In this document: positions 11,340 through 23,400 of the stretch, in pieces
Layout of the letters: each line of letters opens with the position of its first letter
Position numbering within the stretch: the first letter of the stretch is position 1
Assembly (NCBI RefSeq): GCF_020379485.1
Contig: NC_063447.1
Span: 59,137,452-59,201,451 of the forward strand
DNA: 64,000 nucleotides
Direction: 5' to 3'
DNA from: Brassica napus
Taxonomy: Eukaryota > Streptophyta > Magnoliopsida > Brassicales > Brassicaceae
Program-made: the position numbers and the translations under genes
Notes under the pieces: generated by a model
The model's input: only the letters and a program-made list of their open reading frames with translations
The model's database searches: none
What the model was told of the DNA's origin: nothing

Positions 11340-12977
11340 ATTATCGTACTTGATGGCACATTAAACTATAATAATATTCATAAAAGTCTAACTATTATAT
11401 AAAAACTATGAAACCCAAAAATATTGGATTATAGTTTTTTCAGAAAAATTGGATTATAGTTAGATGGGTTTAAAACAACTCAGATAGATGTCCATGGATA
11501 GAGCTTTTTGTTATAAAAAAGTGTCGATTTAATGCAATTTTTAATTATTGTATTTCCTTACCCCTATATAATTAAAATAATAAATGCAATAAATGTATAG
11601 TTAAATAAGAGTAAAACTGAATATTTAACCATATTTGATAAGTATGAAAAATGTAAAAATATATCTAATATGAAACATAGTGAGTATATATTTTAGTCAA
11701 TTAATTCGTAGATATTAGAAATAATTATATAGTGTTGGTGGCGAGGTGGCTCCACCAGTTGGTCTTTTATTACGAATGCAGTCTTCTCCATGTGTACAAT
11801 GATACGATTATGGTGTTGATCCATCAAAAACTAATTATTTAATAATATTCGATTTAAAAAAAAAAAGAAACATCACTAACAAAAATTTAAGGATTTTATA
11901 TAATTAAACAAGAGCAAAGATTCGGGAGATATGTCTACTACATGAGTAATGGACCCAATCGATTTGATAGCTACATTGTCAAAAAGATTAATATTAACCG
12001 GTTCAAAATAGAATATTATATTTTTTTTTAAATGCAGGTCTCATAGACTATTTATAAAACACAGTGACACGTTTTTGTAATCTAATAAAATAACCTATTT
12101 ATTTATGACAACTTCATATGTACATAGAACATATATAGAAAAAAAGGTATGATATGATAGAGTGCGTTCACAAGGGCTTACCAAACCTGCGATATGATTT
12201 TGTTACAACGCGAAATTTTATAAAATTTTGTCACAAATTGTCCTGAAGGCAAATTGTCAAAAAGGAAATGGACCCACTAGCCAATAAGGGGATCTATGGC
12301 ACAATCGTCCGATAGTAAAAAAGCATATTTATAAATGATGAAACGGCGGCGGCTTTGTAAAGCATCCTGTTAACTATTCATTGTGCGCATGTTTCTTTTG
12401 TAAAGCCTCAAGCGTGCAAGTTTTCGTGGAAGGTCCGTTTCCTGTTTGTCTCAACTATGGAGTTTCTTGGCTCATATTCATAGTCGTATGTGTTTCACAG
12501 CGTTAACTGTTTCGGCTCCCAGTCTAAGGATGACAAGAGCTCTTCGGTTTCAGACTTAGCATTTTCGAGATCTAACTATTCCCAGACCTGATACACCTAT
12601 TTGTAATTCTATCTGGAGTGTGCAAATAATTATCTCCTTCTTGGCTTAAAACTAGTCTTCTTTTCTTTGAGCAACGACTAGTCTTTGATAGTATAGTTAG
12701 AGTATATATATCGTTCCTCAAGCAATGGAAATTCGAACTTAAAGAACAATTCGGTTGTAGTGGGAAAGAGTTTGATCCATAATAACATAGAGAAAAATAT
12801 ATATAAATAGGAAAGAGTCTGGTCCAAAACATTCACATGTGTGTAAATCGAAGAATATGTCATATACCTCCGGTATTATTGTTGGACAAATATAATTTTA
12901 TGTTGGTTTTACCTTTTTAGTGTTATGAGTAATATGATGAAAATTTACATTATGTAGGTTGTAATGTTAATCTCACC
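11340..12977. other. Intergenic, AT-rich, no gene seen
   Basis: No convincing exons. Overlapping short minus-strand frames at 12572-12863 are uninformative. Confidence 0.5.
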
Positions 12978-13509
12978 AGGGGTGGCCACGAAATCGGATA
13001 TCCGGGTTTTTGGAGGTTTCGTGATCCGATCCGTTTTGTCAGAATAATCAATTATCCGATCTGATTCGATCTGTAGCCATCTGGATATCCGGAAATTTAA
13101 GATTTTTGACCGGATATCCGATTCGATCCGTAAAAATAAATAAAAAATTCAAAAAATAATATAAAATAATAATATTTTATTACAAAAATAAAAATTTATT
13201 TACTTTTTAAAATTCTAATATAAATAATTTAATAAATTTAGTAAATAAAAATACTATAAAATTTATATACAATATAATATTTATACAACTTATATACATA
13301 ATTATTTAAATATATGTATATATATGTAACAGATCGGATCAGATATTCGTTCCTAAAAATATTATTATTTGTGATTTACTTCGTTTTTTACGAATATTAC
13401 ATTTTAATATTTGCTTTGATTCGTAAAGTAACGGATATATGGATTTTTTGGTTCGAATCGAAACGGATAACGAATCAAATTAATATTTACAGATATTTTG
13501 TCCAGCCCT
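12978..13509. mobile_element. MITE-like repeat rich in CGGATATCCG motifs
   Basis: The ends are short imperfect inverted repeats, AGGGGTGGCCA on the left and the complement of AGGGCTGGACA on the right. Inside are many copies of CGGATATCCG- and GATCCG-like words at both ends with an AT-rich centre. I recognise this as a common type of Brassicaceae interspersed repeat, but not a named family. Confidence 0.5.
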
Positions 13510-14619
13510 AAATGTCACACTAGTCTATGCATGTGTACTTACGTCTAGATTTCATATCAAATATAACTCAATAAAATATGTAGTCTAGAAGTTATCAACA
13601 TGATATAAAAGCAATACTGTATAAAAGTATGAGAATAATGTAAATATAGTATGTTGTCAACTTCTTTAGTGGAATCCGATTAGAAAACATATAGAAAAGG
13701 ATAATATATTCATTATCATTTAATTTAATTTTGAAACCTTACCATATGTAATCGTCAAATAATTTACAAATATGCGTTTTCTCAAATGTGGTGATGAATT
13801 ACAGGTTTACTATATTAATATTGCGTGAAACACAAGCAAAAACAAGAAACTCGTTGGGTAAAATCTGCAGTTTCTGCACCAAATTAAAGAAAACCTGCAA
13901 CATTGCCGCCTTTACATAAATACACTCTCAATACACACATAGGTAATAGGTTCTTTGCAGTCATGTATATTTGTTTATGATATTCCCTCCGTTTCGTTAT
14001 AAATATCACTTAGACATTTTTCACACATATTAAAAAATGATTGAAATGCATTTATATTTTTATTAATTACGATCTAATTGACTAATGATATTTGAGATAA
14101 ATAAGTTTATTTATTAGATCAATGTATTTTACAATTAATATTCAGAAGAAAGTAAGTAAAAACAGTATTGAAAATCTAAAACGACACTTTTTATGTAACA
14201 AGAAAAAAAGTTAAATTGACATTCTCTGAGAAACAGAGGGAATACTATGCAAGTTGGTTAAATTTATAAAGTTTCAAAACATAGTCAACTTTCGTTGTCT
14301 ACAAATAATTAAACCGTTGCTTAAGAGTGGGAACATGTTATACAATATTTAAACTATCCAACATTTCAGTATGAGAACTCCGAGAGGGATCACGGGGTTT
14401 AGACCTTTTTAGCAGCTGCGCAAGCAAGTTACTTACAAAACGTAGAACCAAAGATTGCTAAGATTGCCATATTAATATTGATAATAACTGCATATTCGTG
14501 CATTGCACATCAATATTATAATTTTCATTTTTATAAAAAAGGTATCATAATACAATTAATTAACAGACGAGATGTTTATAATATAAAATTTTCTGTAAAA
14601 CTCTTTAGTTTAGACCATT
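13510..14619. other. Intergenic, no gene seen
   Basis: AT-rich with no exon-like stretch. Around 13982-14250 there is a sequence beginning with CCTCCGTTTC and ending with AAACAGAGGGAATA, an inverted pair typical of Stowaway-like plant MITEs. Confidence 0.45.
13984..14252. mobile_element. Stowaway-like MITE with CTCCGTTTC / GAAACAGAG ends
   Basis: The left end CCCTCCGTTTCGTTATAA and right end AGAAACAGAGGGAATA are inverted relative to each other. The interior has the familiar AT-rich Stowaway pattern. Terminal TA duplication is plausible on both sides but the edges are approximate. Family assignment is from the known CTCCCTCCGTTTC terminus. Confidence 0.6.
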
Positions 14620-14826
14620 AGAGCATGATTATTAGGGGTTCTTATGGTGGAGTTTTTAGCGGAATATAAGAACCTGTCTTTTAACTTTTAACTAAAAAAA
14701 CTAAGAACCAGTTCTTAAATAAGAGTTTTAAGAACCGATTCTTAATTTTTTTAGTTAAAAGTTAAAAGATTGGTTCTTATATTTCGCTAAGAACCACACT
14801 CTAACAACTTCCAATAATCATGCTCT
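14620..14826. mobile_element. Foldback MITE, whole element palindromic
   Basis: Left end AGAGCATGATTATTAGGGG and right end inverted to AGAGCATGATTATTGGAAG. The inverted match continues through GGAATATAAGAACC and TTTTAACTTTTAACTAAAAA to the centre, so nearly all of the ~207 bp folds on itself. Relatives with the same ends occur at 35113-35215 and 40564-40628. Confidence 0.8.
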
Positions 14827-15562
14827 CAGTGTCGACCTTACCTTTGACATCAAGGATAAAATATTCAATTTTTTTTCTTGAAATAACACATGTATTATGA
14901 AAAACTATAAATATCCAATTTTTTCTTGAAATAACATATGTTTTGTGAAAAAACTATAAATATCCCATTTTTCTTGAAATAACACATGTATCATAAATAA
15001 TTTATATTTTGAAACAAAAATATTTATAAAGTAACTTATATTATGAAATAGAGGAAGTTGTATATTTAAAGATATCTAACCGTATATAGCTGTTGAAAAA
15101 ATAGATCTCTAACTCTAGATGCTAATTCAATAAATCGCCAACTTTGATGTGTTTGTGTTACATTGTTTTTTCTCAATCATGTCTTAGTTTGAATCAATGA
15201 AAATTTTGTGAGTCTTTGATAAAAAAAAAGAATATTTTGTGAGTCATACAAGTAGAACTAATGATCTGGTAGATGGAAAAGATGTATACCCTTTTGCTTA
15301 TATACGATTTATGTATTTTAAACCCACGTGGCTTAACAATTTAGCTTTTATTCTATTTTTTTAATAGAACCCGGAAATTCTGGATGTCAATAGTCACACT
15401 ACATACTAATGCGAAAACGTAAAAAAGTTAGATGCTACCGTTACCCAGTCTGCCGTTACCTAAAAAAAAGTTAATGGTATGATTTTACAGCAGCTGTGTA
15501 ATCTATTTATGTTTTTATTAAAAATAAATAAATATATAAAAAAGAGAGAAGAGATTTGGGGG

Positions 15563-15570
15563 TATATAAA
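15563..15570 (+). promoter_or_regulatory. Probable TATA box of AUX1
   Basis: TATATAAA followed by a CT-rich leader about 555 bp before the AUX1 start codon. The long distance fits a 5' UTR that contains an intron. Confidence 0.5.
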
Positions 15571-15825
15571 AAGGAGAGGGGGTGAAGTTCGAAGCTATCT
15601 TATAAGTTATTTTAGCTTTCATTCCTTCTTTTGCTCTGATCAAAGAACTCTCTATCTCTCTCTTCTCTGCCATCTTCTGCGTTTTCTTCTCTGCCAAAGA
15701 CAGAGAGAGAGTAGCTATTCCTCATCGAAAGAGAAAAAGAAGAACAAGTGTAACTAAAGAACATAATCAGTTTTGGTCTTTGTTTGCTTCTGCTTCGTTC
15801 TCACCTTCTTCTTCTCTTCTCTGAT

Positions 15826-15974
15826 GTAAGTAACTCTCTTTATTTTTCTCTGTTTTTTTTCCTCTAAATAAGAGAAAACGTGAACAAAGAATAATAATTT
15901 TACACTCTGCTTTAACTTATCCTCGTAACCGTTTCCTCTGCTTTAATCACACCTGAATCATCTACCAAGTCTGA

Positions 15975-16030
<56 letters not shown>

Positions 16031-16087
16031 GTCTATGTTCCTTGTTCACTTAGTTTTTGATTCTTCTTCGTCATATTTTACTCTCAG
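15826..16087 (+). other. Probable 5' UTR intron of AUX1
   Basis: A strong donor (GTAAGT at 15826-15831) and a pyrimidine tract ending in CTCTCAG at 16087 bracket a TC microsatellite. Splicing would leave a short leader before the ATG at 16124. Inferred from splice signals only. Confidence 0.45.
15977..16025. repeat. (TC)n microsatellite, about 24 units
   Basis: Uninterrupted TC dinucleotide repeat about 100 bp before the AUX1 start codon, likely inside the 5' UTR intron. Confidence 0.97.
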
Positions 16088-16123
16088 ATCTACTAAAGGC
16101 AAAACATATAGAAAGCAAAAAAT

Positions 16124-19100
16124 ATGTCGGCGGGAGAAGAAGCAATAGTAGCTAGCGGAAATGACAACGAAGGAGATCAGACCAACGGAAACCACACCGG
16201 AAAAACCGACGAATACGACCCATCCACCGGTTCTGCACTAAGCAACTTCCTCTGGCACGGTGGCTCCGTCTGGGACGCTTGGTTCAGCTGCGCATCTAAC
16301 CAGGTACGAGATTCAAGAACCCTCATAAATTGAGAAAAAAAACAAGAAAATCTGTTTTTTTGAAACATTTGTAAAAACAAGAAAATCTTGATTTCGAGAA
16401 TCCTCAAAAAATCTTGCTTTGTTACCTTTTCAGGTGGCCCAAGTGCTTCTGACACTACCGTACTCGTTCAGTCAACTAGGAATGTTATCAGGAATAGTAC
16501 TTCAGATCTTCTATGGACTACTCGGAAGCTGGACTGCTTATCTCATCAGTGTTCTCTACGTTGAGTATCGAGCTCGTAAAGAGAAAGAAGGCAAAAACTT
16601 CAAAAACCACGTTATTCAGGTATATAATTATCATTACCAATCACTCACTAATTGTAGTTAACTCTCACCTAAATCATTTTAATAACAGTGGTTTGAAGTA
16701 CTTGATGGGCTACTCGGCACCTACTGGAAAGCAGTAGGACTTGCATTTAACTGCACTTTCCTCTTGTTTGGATCTGTAATCCAACTCATTGCTTGTGCCA
16801 GGTCTCTTTAATCTCACTTTTAATGATCTCTCTCTCTCTCTCTTTTTAATTATTAATCGATGATTAATATAAATTGATGATTGATTGGTTGCAGTAACAT
16901 TTATTACATAAACGATCACTTGGACAAGAGAACATGGACTTACATATTCGGCGCGTGCTGTGCAACCACTGTGTTCATACCGTCGTTCCATAATTACCGA
17001 ATCTGGTCATTCCTCGGCTTGGGTATGACCACCTACACGGCCTGGTACATGGCCATCGCCTCCATTATCCACGGCCAGGTATTATATTAAATATATATAG
17101 ATTTTTACAAAATATAATAACACAGATAAATACATTGTCGTTTTCATATATTTATGCTTTGCAAAGAGGTGACAGTATATGCCCTTGATTAAAAAAGAAA
17201 TAATATTCGAATTTCTCTTTTAAGATTAGGGGAAAAGAATTGGATTATTCTATGCATCTAGACGCAAATTTGTATTTATTTTTGCTTCTATGACCAGGCA
17301 ATTATAGAAATGTTTTGATATTCTCTTGATCAAATCACTGTTTTTTTTTTTATCAAGATCAAATCACTGTTTAAGATTTGTGTTTTGGTTTCTTGTTAAT
17401 TTTCAACTTTTAGACGGAAGGTGTGAAGCACACAGGTCCAACGAAGCTGGTGCTTTATTTTACCGGAGCTACCAATATCTTGTATACCTTTGGTGGTCAC
17501 GCGGTTACTGTGTAAGTTTTTTCTTACTACTATTTCCATCTATATTTGATACGGTAATAATTCTTTTTATTAAATTCTGTCAGATATAGTTGAATACTAT
17601 TTAAGTTAAAGCTCAAATGGCAGTAAAAGTATATGATAAATTTCAGTATTAAATTCTGGCTGTATCGTTTTTCGCCGCTTCTATTGCAGCTTTTGCCGGC
17701 AAATAAGGTGTAATATCATGATGATTATCGTTAATTATTTTTCTATCCTTAAAGTAGTAGTTATAAAATGTTACAAAAACATGTATAGCCTTTAACAAAT
17801 AGTAAGAGACTATAAAACTAAAATAAAAAATAATAATTAATATTCTTATCCCTAAACCGTTGAATGCCGCTTCTAGTATTAATGTTTGAATGGAAAAGTG
17901 GACAGTAATACTTGGTACACTTGGACAAAAGAACTGTTTTTGTGTTGCCATTTACATTTTTAAAAATTCCAGGAGAACTGCGCACATGTACTTCTCGTCT
18001 AAAAAATGTCAAATACACCCTTATGCTTATCTGAACATTTATGATTAATTATGGGGATTAACAGTTAAGTATAATTATGCAGTGAGATAATGCATGCAAT
18101 GTGGAAACCACAAAAGTTTAAGTACATTTACTTGATGGCGACATTATACGTTTTCACACTAACGATTCCGTCAGCTTCCGCCGTTTACTGGGCCTTCGGA
18201 GACGCACTTCTCAACCACTCCAACGCTTTCTCTCTTCTCCCCAAGAACGGGTGGCGTGACGCCGCCGTTATCCTCATGCTCATTCACCAAGTAAATTATA
18301 ATAAACCTTAAGTATTATATAAACATGTATTATTTTTACCATAAGGTTAATAATGAAGCTTAATGCAATGTGTTGATGCAGTTTATAACGTTTGGATTCG
18401 CGTGTACCCCGCTCTACTTTGTGTGGGAGAAAGTGATAGGGATGCATGATACAAAGAGCATTTTCTTGAGGGCTTTAGCTAGATTGCCTGTGGTTATACC
18501 GATATGGTTTTTAGCTATTATATTCCCGTTCTTCGGTCCAATCAATTCAGCGGTTGGTGCTCTTCTGGTTAGCTTCACCGTCTATATCATCCCTGCCCTC
18601 GCTCACATGCTCACTTACCGATCTGCCTCCGCTCGTCAGGTTTGCTTTTACAAACTCCCTCTCTTTTACTAGCGCAATAAAACTCAGATTTAAATATCGA
18701 GACTACAAATGGTTTATATTTTGCGCTAGACATGATTAAGACATTATAACATGCATACGCAAAACATTATCTCGTAGCTTGATTTAAAACAATGGTTTAG
18801 GTTTACAGATGTTACCTATAATCATTATAATTCTCCTAATGATGTGGGATTATTGAATAATTCTATAGTTATGGCCCTTATGGGTAGGGTTGTGAATAGA
18901 TTATTGGCACTGGAGGGATAAAGGTCTTATTCAGAAGGATAAATTGGGGTCAGTGTTCCGTATCTTAACGGAGGATGGGATCATCACCCACATTCCTTAC
19001 TTCCGTCCCCTCCAAATATTTATTTGAGTTGGTTTCAAAGCTCTTATTTTTTTATTATGCTTTTTAAAAAGTAAAAAAAAAAATCATGTCATGTTTTCTG

Positions 19101-19725
19101 GTTAGGTTAGAATTAGTAATTGACCATGAATTTCTTTTCCTCTGTTTCAAACTCGTGTATATTATATTACTAACAATAGAAAAGAAAAAAAGAAAAAAGA
19201 AGTTAGAAAAGGGATAGTGTCGAGGAAAATAAGGGAGAGAAGAAAATAGGTAAGAGTCAGGAGCTGTACAATAGAGACCGTCTGCCTAACATTAATATAA
19301 AAGTGAATGTCTGAGTATAACAAATCATAAGTTCATAACTGTACCTCCCTCTCTCTTTCTCATTCATGGGTCAACACAGCTTTGGCTTTTGTCCATTACC
19401 ATACGACAAACACATACAGTCACTTATTATCTCTCTTCAATAGTTCTTGATTTTTCTTAATTAATCTTTTGGACTTTTCTTGTAGAATGCGGCGGAGAAG
19501 CCACCGTTCTTCATGCCAAGCTGGACGGCGATGTACGTGTTGAACGCTTTCGTGGTAATTTGGGTTTTAATAGTCGGGTTCGGGTTTGGTGGATGGGCGA
19601 GTGTAACCAACTTTGTTCGTCAAGTCGACACTTTTGGTCTCTTTGCTAAGTGTTACCAATGTAAATCACCGGTTCCAGCTGGCGCGGCTCATGCCCCGGT
19701 CTCCGCTTTACACCACCGCCTTTGA
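16124..19725 (+). CDS. AUX1: Auxin influx carrier AUX1
   Basis: Proton-coupled permease of the AAAP family that takes up indole-3-acetic acid across the plasma membrane; in Arabidopsis it is needed for root gravitropism. Eight exons: 16124-16303, 16434-16619, 16689-16801, 16895-17078, 17414-17511, 18083-18290, 18382-18639 and 19486-19725, all GT/AG, giving 488 aa (Arabidopsis AUX1 is 485). The hydrophilic N-terminus (to about residue 45) contains the EAIVA and STGS..LSNFLWHGGSVWDAWFS blocks that match AUX1 better than LAX1-3. Multiple membrane segments follow (family topology: 11), with VAQVLLTLPYSFSQLG, the VFIPSFHNYR loop and the C-terminal APVSALHHRL. No lesion is seen. Intron 7 is the longest (~850 bp). 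Start chosen as the only ATG that gives the conserved N-terminus. Confidence 0.96.
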
Positions 19726-20917
19726 GAGATCTAATGCTTTTGTGGAGCTTATTAAAAAGTTATTTGTTCTTATTTTCATGTTTTGTATTTGTATACGTGT
19801 GGGAGTAAAAAAGGTCACCAAAATAGTGTACTTATTACACATCCCCTTTGAATGCGTGTTGTTAAGCTCTTAGTTTGTTTTGGGTGTTGTATTTTTCACT
19901 CGTTAATTAGGTCGATAATATAGTAGTGTGTGATTTGTTAATTTGGTGGTATTGTTAAAACAATAGGCTAAAAATGTATTGACTTCTCTGCTCTTTTTTT
20001 TTTTGCTTGTGGGAAACACATAACACATAATAATTCTTATTATCATATATTCATTGTTGCCGTGCTAATTTGAATTATTTAATGAATTTGTCTTTAGAAA
20101 ATAGATTTCTCTAACATTTTTATACTAATTAGTATGTAATAAACTAAATGTTATAAATGTAAGAAAACATGCATAAATACCGGAATGTGGTGGCATTTAT
20201 AAAACAGATCTAGTGGAAAAGGATATTTATTTTTTGCAAGTTTACTTAATTGGGAAATAAATAGGGACAGAGAGCAATGGACAAGTTGGAGCGACGGAGC
20301 CGGTCGTTTCTTTATGGGAGCACATGGGTGTGGGGAGGGACCGCACGTGGCTTCTTCATCTGAGTCACGTGCCATTATTGACTTATCACTCTTTCTCTCT
20401 GTTCAGACACTTTGAAGTTTGAAGGAATGGATCAGAGGACCGTTCCTGTCTCTCTTATTAAATATGACATGTGTTCATATCATTACTCAATCTTTACCCA
20501 TATCATACGCTCTGGTTTCACATGTACTTTGGATGAAAAGAAACTATATAATATTTACTAGTATTCTCATTCTGTACTCTCAATTTGACCTTTTTTAAAA
20601 AATTGGTATGTAAAAAAAAAGTAAAGCGCCTTGGGAAAATGTTTAGTCTAATAGCGAATAATCATTTTTGTAGAAAAAACAAAAGAAAGATATGAATGCA
20701 GCACCATAATGTGAATGTGAGTGATTTGCGTTTGAGAAGTGCAGCCGGGACTCGCTACGAGGGGTCGAAGTAATGCTGGTTACTGAGTGGGTCAAATAGT
20801 CATGAATCCTAACAAATGTGGCGAGATGTGAATCATCTTCAATTTGTTCTGATTTTAGGCCATGTGAACTTTGTTAGAAGATTTTTTTTCTTTGTTTTAA
20901 TACAGACTTCAATTAGT
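19726..20917. other. Intergenic, AUX1 downstream region
   Basis: No exon seen. Two CACGTG G-boxes' core contexts (GCACGTGG near 20344 and TCACGTGC near 20363) lie close together in a less AT-rich patch; what they regulate is unknown. Confidence 0.4.
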
Positions 20918-20933
20918 GAAAGATGGAGTATTT

Positions 20934-21166
20934 GAGCGGGCCTTGTGGTAGGTCTAGTGGTAGTAGACGGACCTAAGATGCAAACACATTATGGATTCAA
21001 TCCTCGTGGTGCGAAAACTAAGTCACATTCTTCTGTTCACCATGGCTGCGGATATGTCCGTATGAAAATCCGGGAGAGGGCCTGTCGTAGGCTGCACCTC
21101 CCACCTGAGAGTTAGGTCTGTGTTTTTAATAGATCCGGGTTTAATTTTTTTTCTTCAAAAAAAAAA
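20934..21166 (+). mobile_element. tRNA-derived SINE with perfect 16-bp target duplication
   Basis: The 233-bp body starts GAGCGGGCCTTGTGGTAGG and ends in a poly(A)-like tail. A GGATTCAATCC block (20993-21003) fits a Pol III B box (GGTTCGANTCC), and the TAGTGGTAGTAGACGG stretch upstream fits an A-box region. The 16 bases GAAAGATGGAGTATTT occur immediately before (20918-20933) and immediately after the tail (21167-21182), a perfect target duplication. The family name is not assigned. Confidence 0.9.
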
Positions 21167-21601
21167 GAAAGATGGAGTATTTTGGAAACTTAAAATCTTG
21201 TTAACATGGATACTAGCAAGTTGTATTTTCAATAAGGGTACTTGTAGAAGATAAATATTTGATAGCATTCCTACAACAGGGTATGCAAAGTTTGTTTACT
21301 ATCTTATGTCCAAACCTAATCAGGCATCGTTTAACATGGTAGCTTGTAGTAGGGGTTTGTCCCAACCGTCCCAACCATTTCTTTACCAAATTGATTTGGA
21401 CATTTGTGTTTTCTCTCTCACTTTGGACTCTCCCAAATCGTATATAAGACCTAAACCTCCGTCGAACGAGAACATTTCAATGTTAATAAGCCCTCAACCC
21501 AATATATTTGGGCTCAAATTAGCCCAATAGCCCAATTAAGGACAACTAATTGTCTCTAGCAACATTAGATAACGAAACCCTACACTTATGCCACCTCTTA
21601 T

Positions 21602-23188
21602 CTAAACATCTTGACTTTCAACTTGTATGTGATTAAAGAAATGAGCTGAGCAGTTCTTGTTGTGTAACTCGGAAACTCTTACGTGGAGTCTCTTGCTCTT
21701 GCGAGTGGAGTTGAGTATGTCAAGTTTGTTAGGGTCAAAAACGGTCACGACGAAGTTAACATCCAAATTTCCATAAAAATCAGCATGAACATTTTTCACG
21801 AAAGTTATACTTCGTAAAAAGATTCTTTACGAAGAGTCTCGCGGTAAAATCTTGTTCAAATCTCAAATCGAACCAAATACCGATTGTCCAAGGGAATGGA
21901 CACGTAATCGAACCGACCACGGGCAAGCTCGAGTATGGCAATCGGACCACGGACAAGCCAAGCTCGGTCGCTACGTAGAGACCGAGCTCGAGCCAAAGCT
22001 CGGTCGCTACCTATCGACCGAGCACGTACACGGCTTGGTCGTTACGTAACGATCGGGCTCTCCATGCATTCTCGTCTACTCTTTAAATGCTATCTCTCAT
22101 AGATTGTGGCTAAATCATTCTATGTTTCCCGTCACGCGAAGTCATCAGTCAAACTTTACGATAAAAACCGCGGGAAGTTTGCTTTTATCGAAGAAATCGT
22201 AATAAACGTTTTGAGCCAAAGACGGCCCAAAGAGACCTAAGACGAAGCTCGAAGCCCACTTACGATTTCTTAACCAAAAGTCCATAAGCCGTATGACGGT
22301 TTATGCTTGGTTCGTAAGGCGAGATAAATGTCAAGTTTCCGCGGATAAATGTGAAGTTTCCGAAGATAATCACGAAGATCGGGAAAAACGGAATATCTCC
22401 ATTTTTAAGCTATGACGGCTTAAAGGCAGAAGGAGAAAAGCGTAAACCGACCTAGGAGCAAGTATACAAGGAGTCCTAGGCGAGAGGCACCAAGGAGAAC
22501 TTTTTAGACTCAGAATTCTCTGCACTTAAAAACTTTAGGCTTTATTCTCGACAAGTTCGGTTTCTATGACTGGCACTCAATTACTATACGAACTCGCCCA
22601 GGTAGTTCGATCTCTTGTCCAGCTCTATCAATTGAACTACATTTGGCTTGATCCTCGAAAGGGGTACGTAGGCAGCCTTTAACAAGGTTCAGTTCGAAAT
22701 CAATCAAAAACCTTTTATGTATCTTTTTCGTCTTTTGTTATCGAGCTGCGACTCAACTAGGTTTGAGCTTTTAGGCCGCTAGAGCTAGGTAACCCGCTGA
22801 CAGCCTTTGCGGCCAAAGCTTTTATGATCTCTTGTAATGATCGCAAAGCTCTTACGCGGATTCGAAATAAGATCTAATGTTTTCTCTAAACTCGTTTGTT
22901 ATCTCTTCATGATTTCCGCATCTACTTGGTCACTTGTCGTTGGCTCTCGCAGAGATCCGGGACCACTGGAAAATTAAGGTTTTCCTAGTTTCATGATTTA
23001 AATGTAAATCGACAGTGCGAATTTCGGTTCCCACAAAGCTCAGGTAGCTTGCTTCTGAACCAGTTGATTCTCTCGCTCTTGGTAGCATTAAGAGGAGGTT
23101 CCAACGGATCTAACTCCTCCTTTTCTTTGTCATCCGAGCTCACGACATAGAAACTGCTTCTACTACTACAACTCATGGGGAAAGGCAC
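21602..23188 (-). pseudogene. Alpha-1,4-glycosyltransferase-like gene remnant (At2g38150 type), split by a solo LTR
   Basis: Two minus-strand coding pieces flank a 1.3-kb LTR. The upstream piece (23188 or 23176 down to 23036) ends in SERINWFRSKLPEL. The downstream piece (21726 to the stop at 21602) starts DILNSTRKSKRLHVRV and includes NKNCSAHFF. With the LTR and one target-duplication copy ignored, both are in the same frame and give the ERINWFR..LPEL.IL...KS...RV..L..KNCSA.FF pattern that I recall from plant DXD-type alpha-1,4-glycosyltransferases. The protein stops soon afterwards, so the sugar-binding and catalytic domains are missing. Position between AUX1 and the At2g38160-like gene is where Arabidopsis has At2g38150/At2g38152. 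Homology is from memory. Confidence 0.75.
21727..23035 (-). mobile_element. Solo LTR, about 1309 bp, probably Ty3/Gypsy
   Basis: On the minus strand it starts TGTGGGAACCGAAATTCGC and ends in CCCTAACA, so the termini are TG...CA. The flanking five bases are AAGTT (21722-21726) and AAGCT (23036-23040), a target duplication with one mismatch. There is no internal coding sequence and no second LTR, so it is best read as a solo LTR left by recombination. The length and the CTCGGTCGCTAC-type repeats near 21960-22030 suggest a Gypsy element; the class is inference. Confidence 0.75.
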
Positions 23189-23400
23189 GTTTGTTTGAAC
23201 GGTGGCGTATTGTTAGAGACAGTACGTGTGCGTACCACTAACTTGTTGGATTAGCAATTTTTTGACGATGATAAGTAATGACGTAAATGGCAAGTAACCC
23301 AAAAAATAAGTTCACAATATGATATGTAACGTCTATATGCTAAGAATAAGGTAGTTTTCATAAGATTGTTGCTACAAAAATCAACAGAGAATTTCATTAA

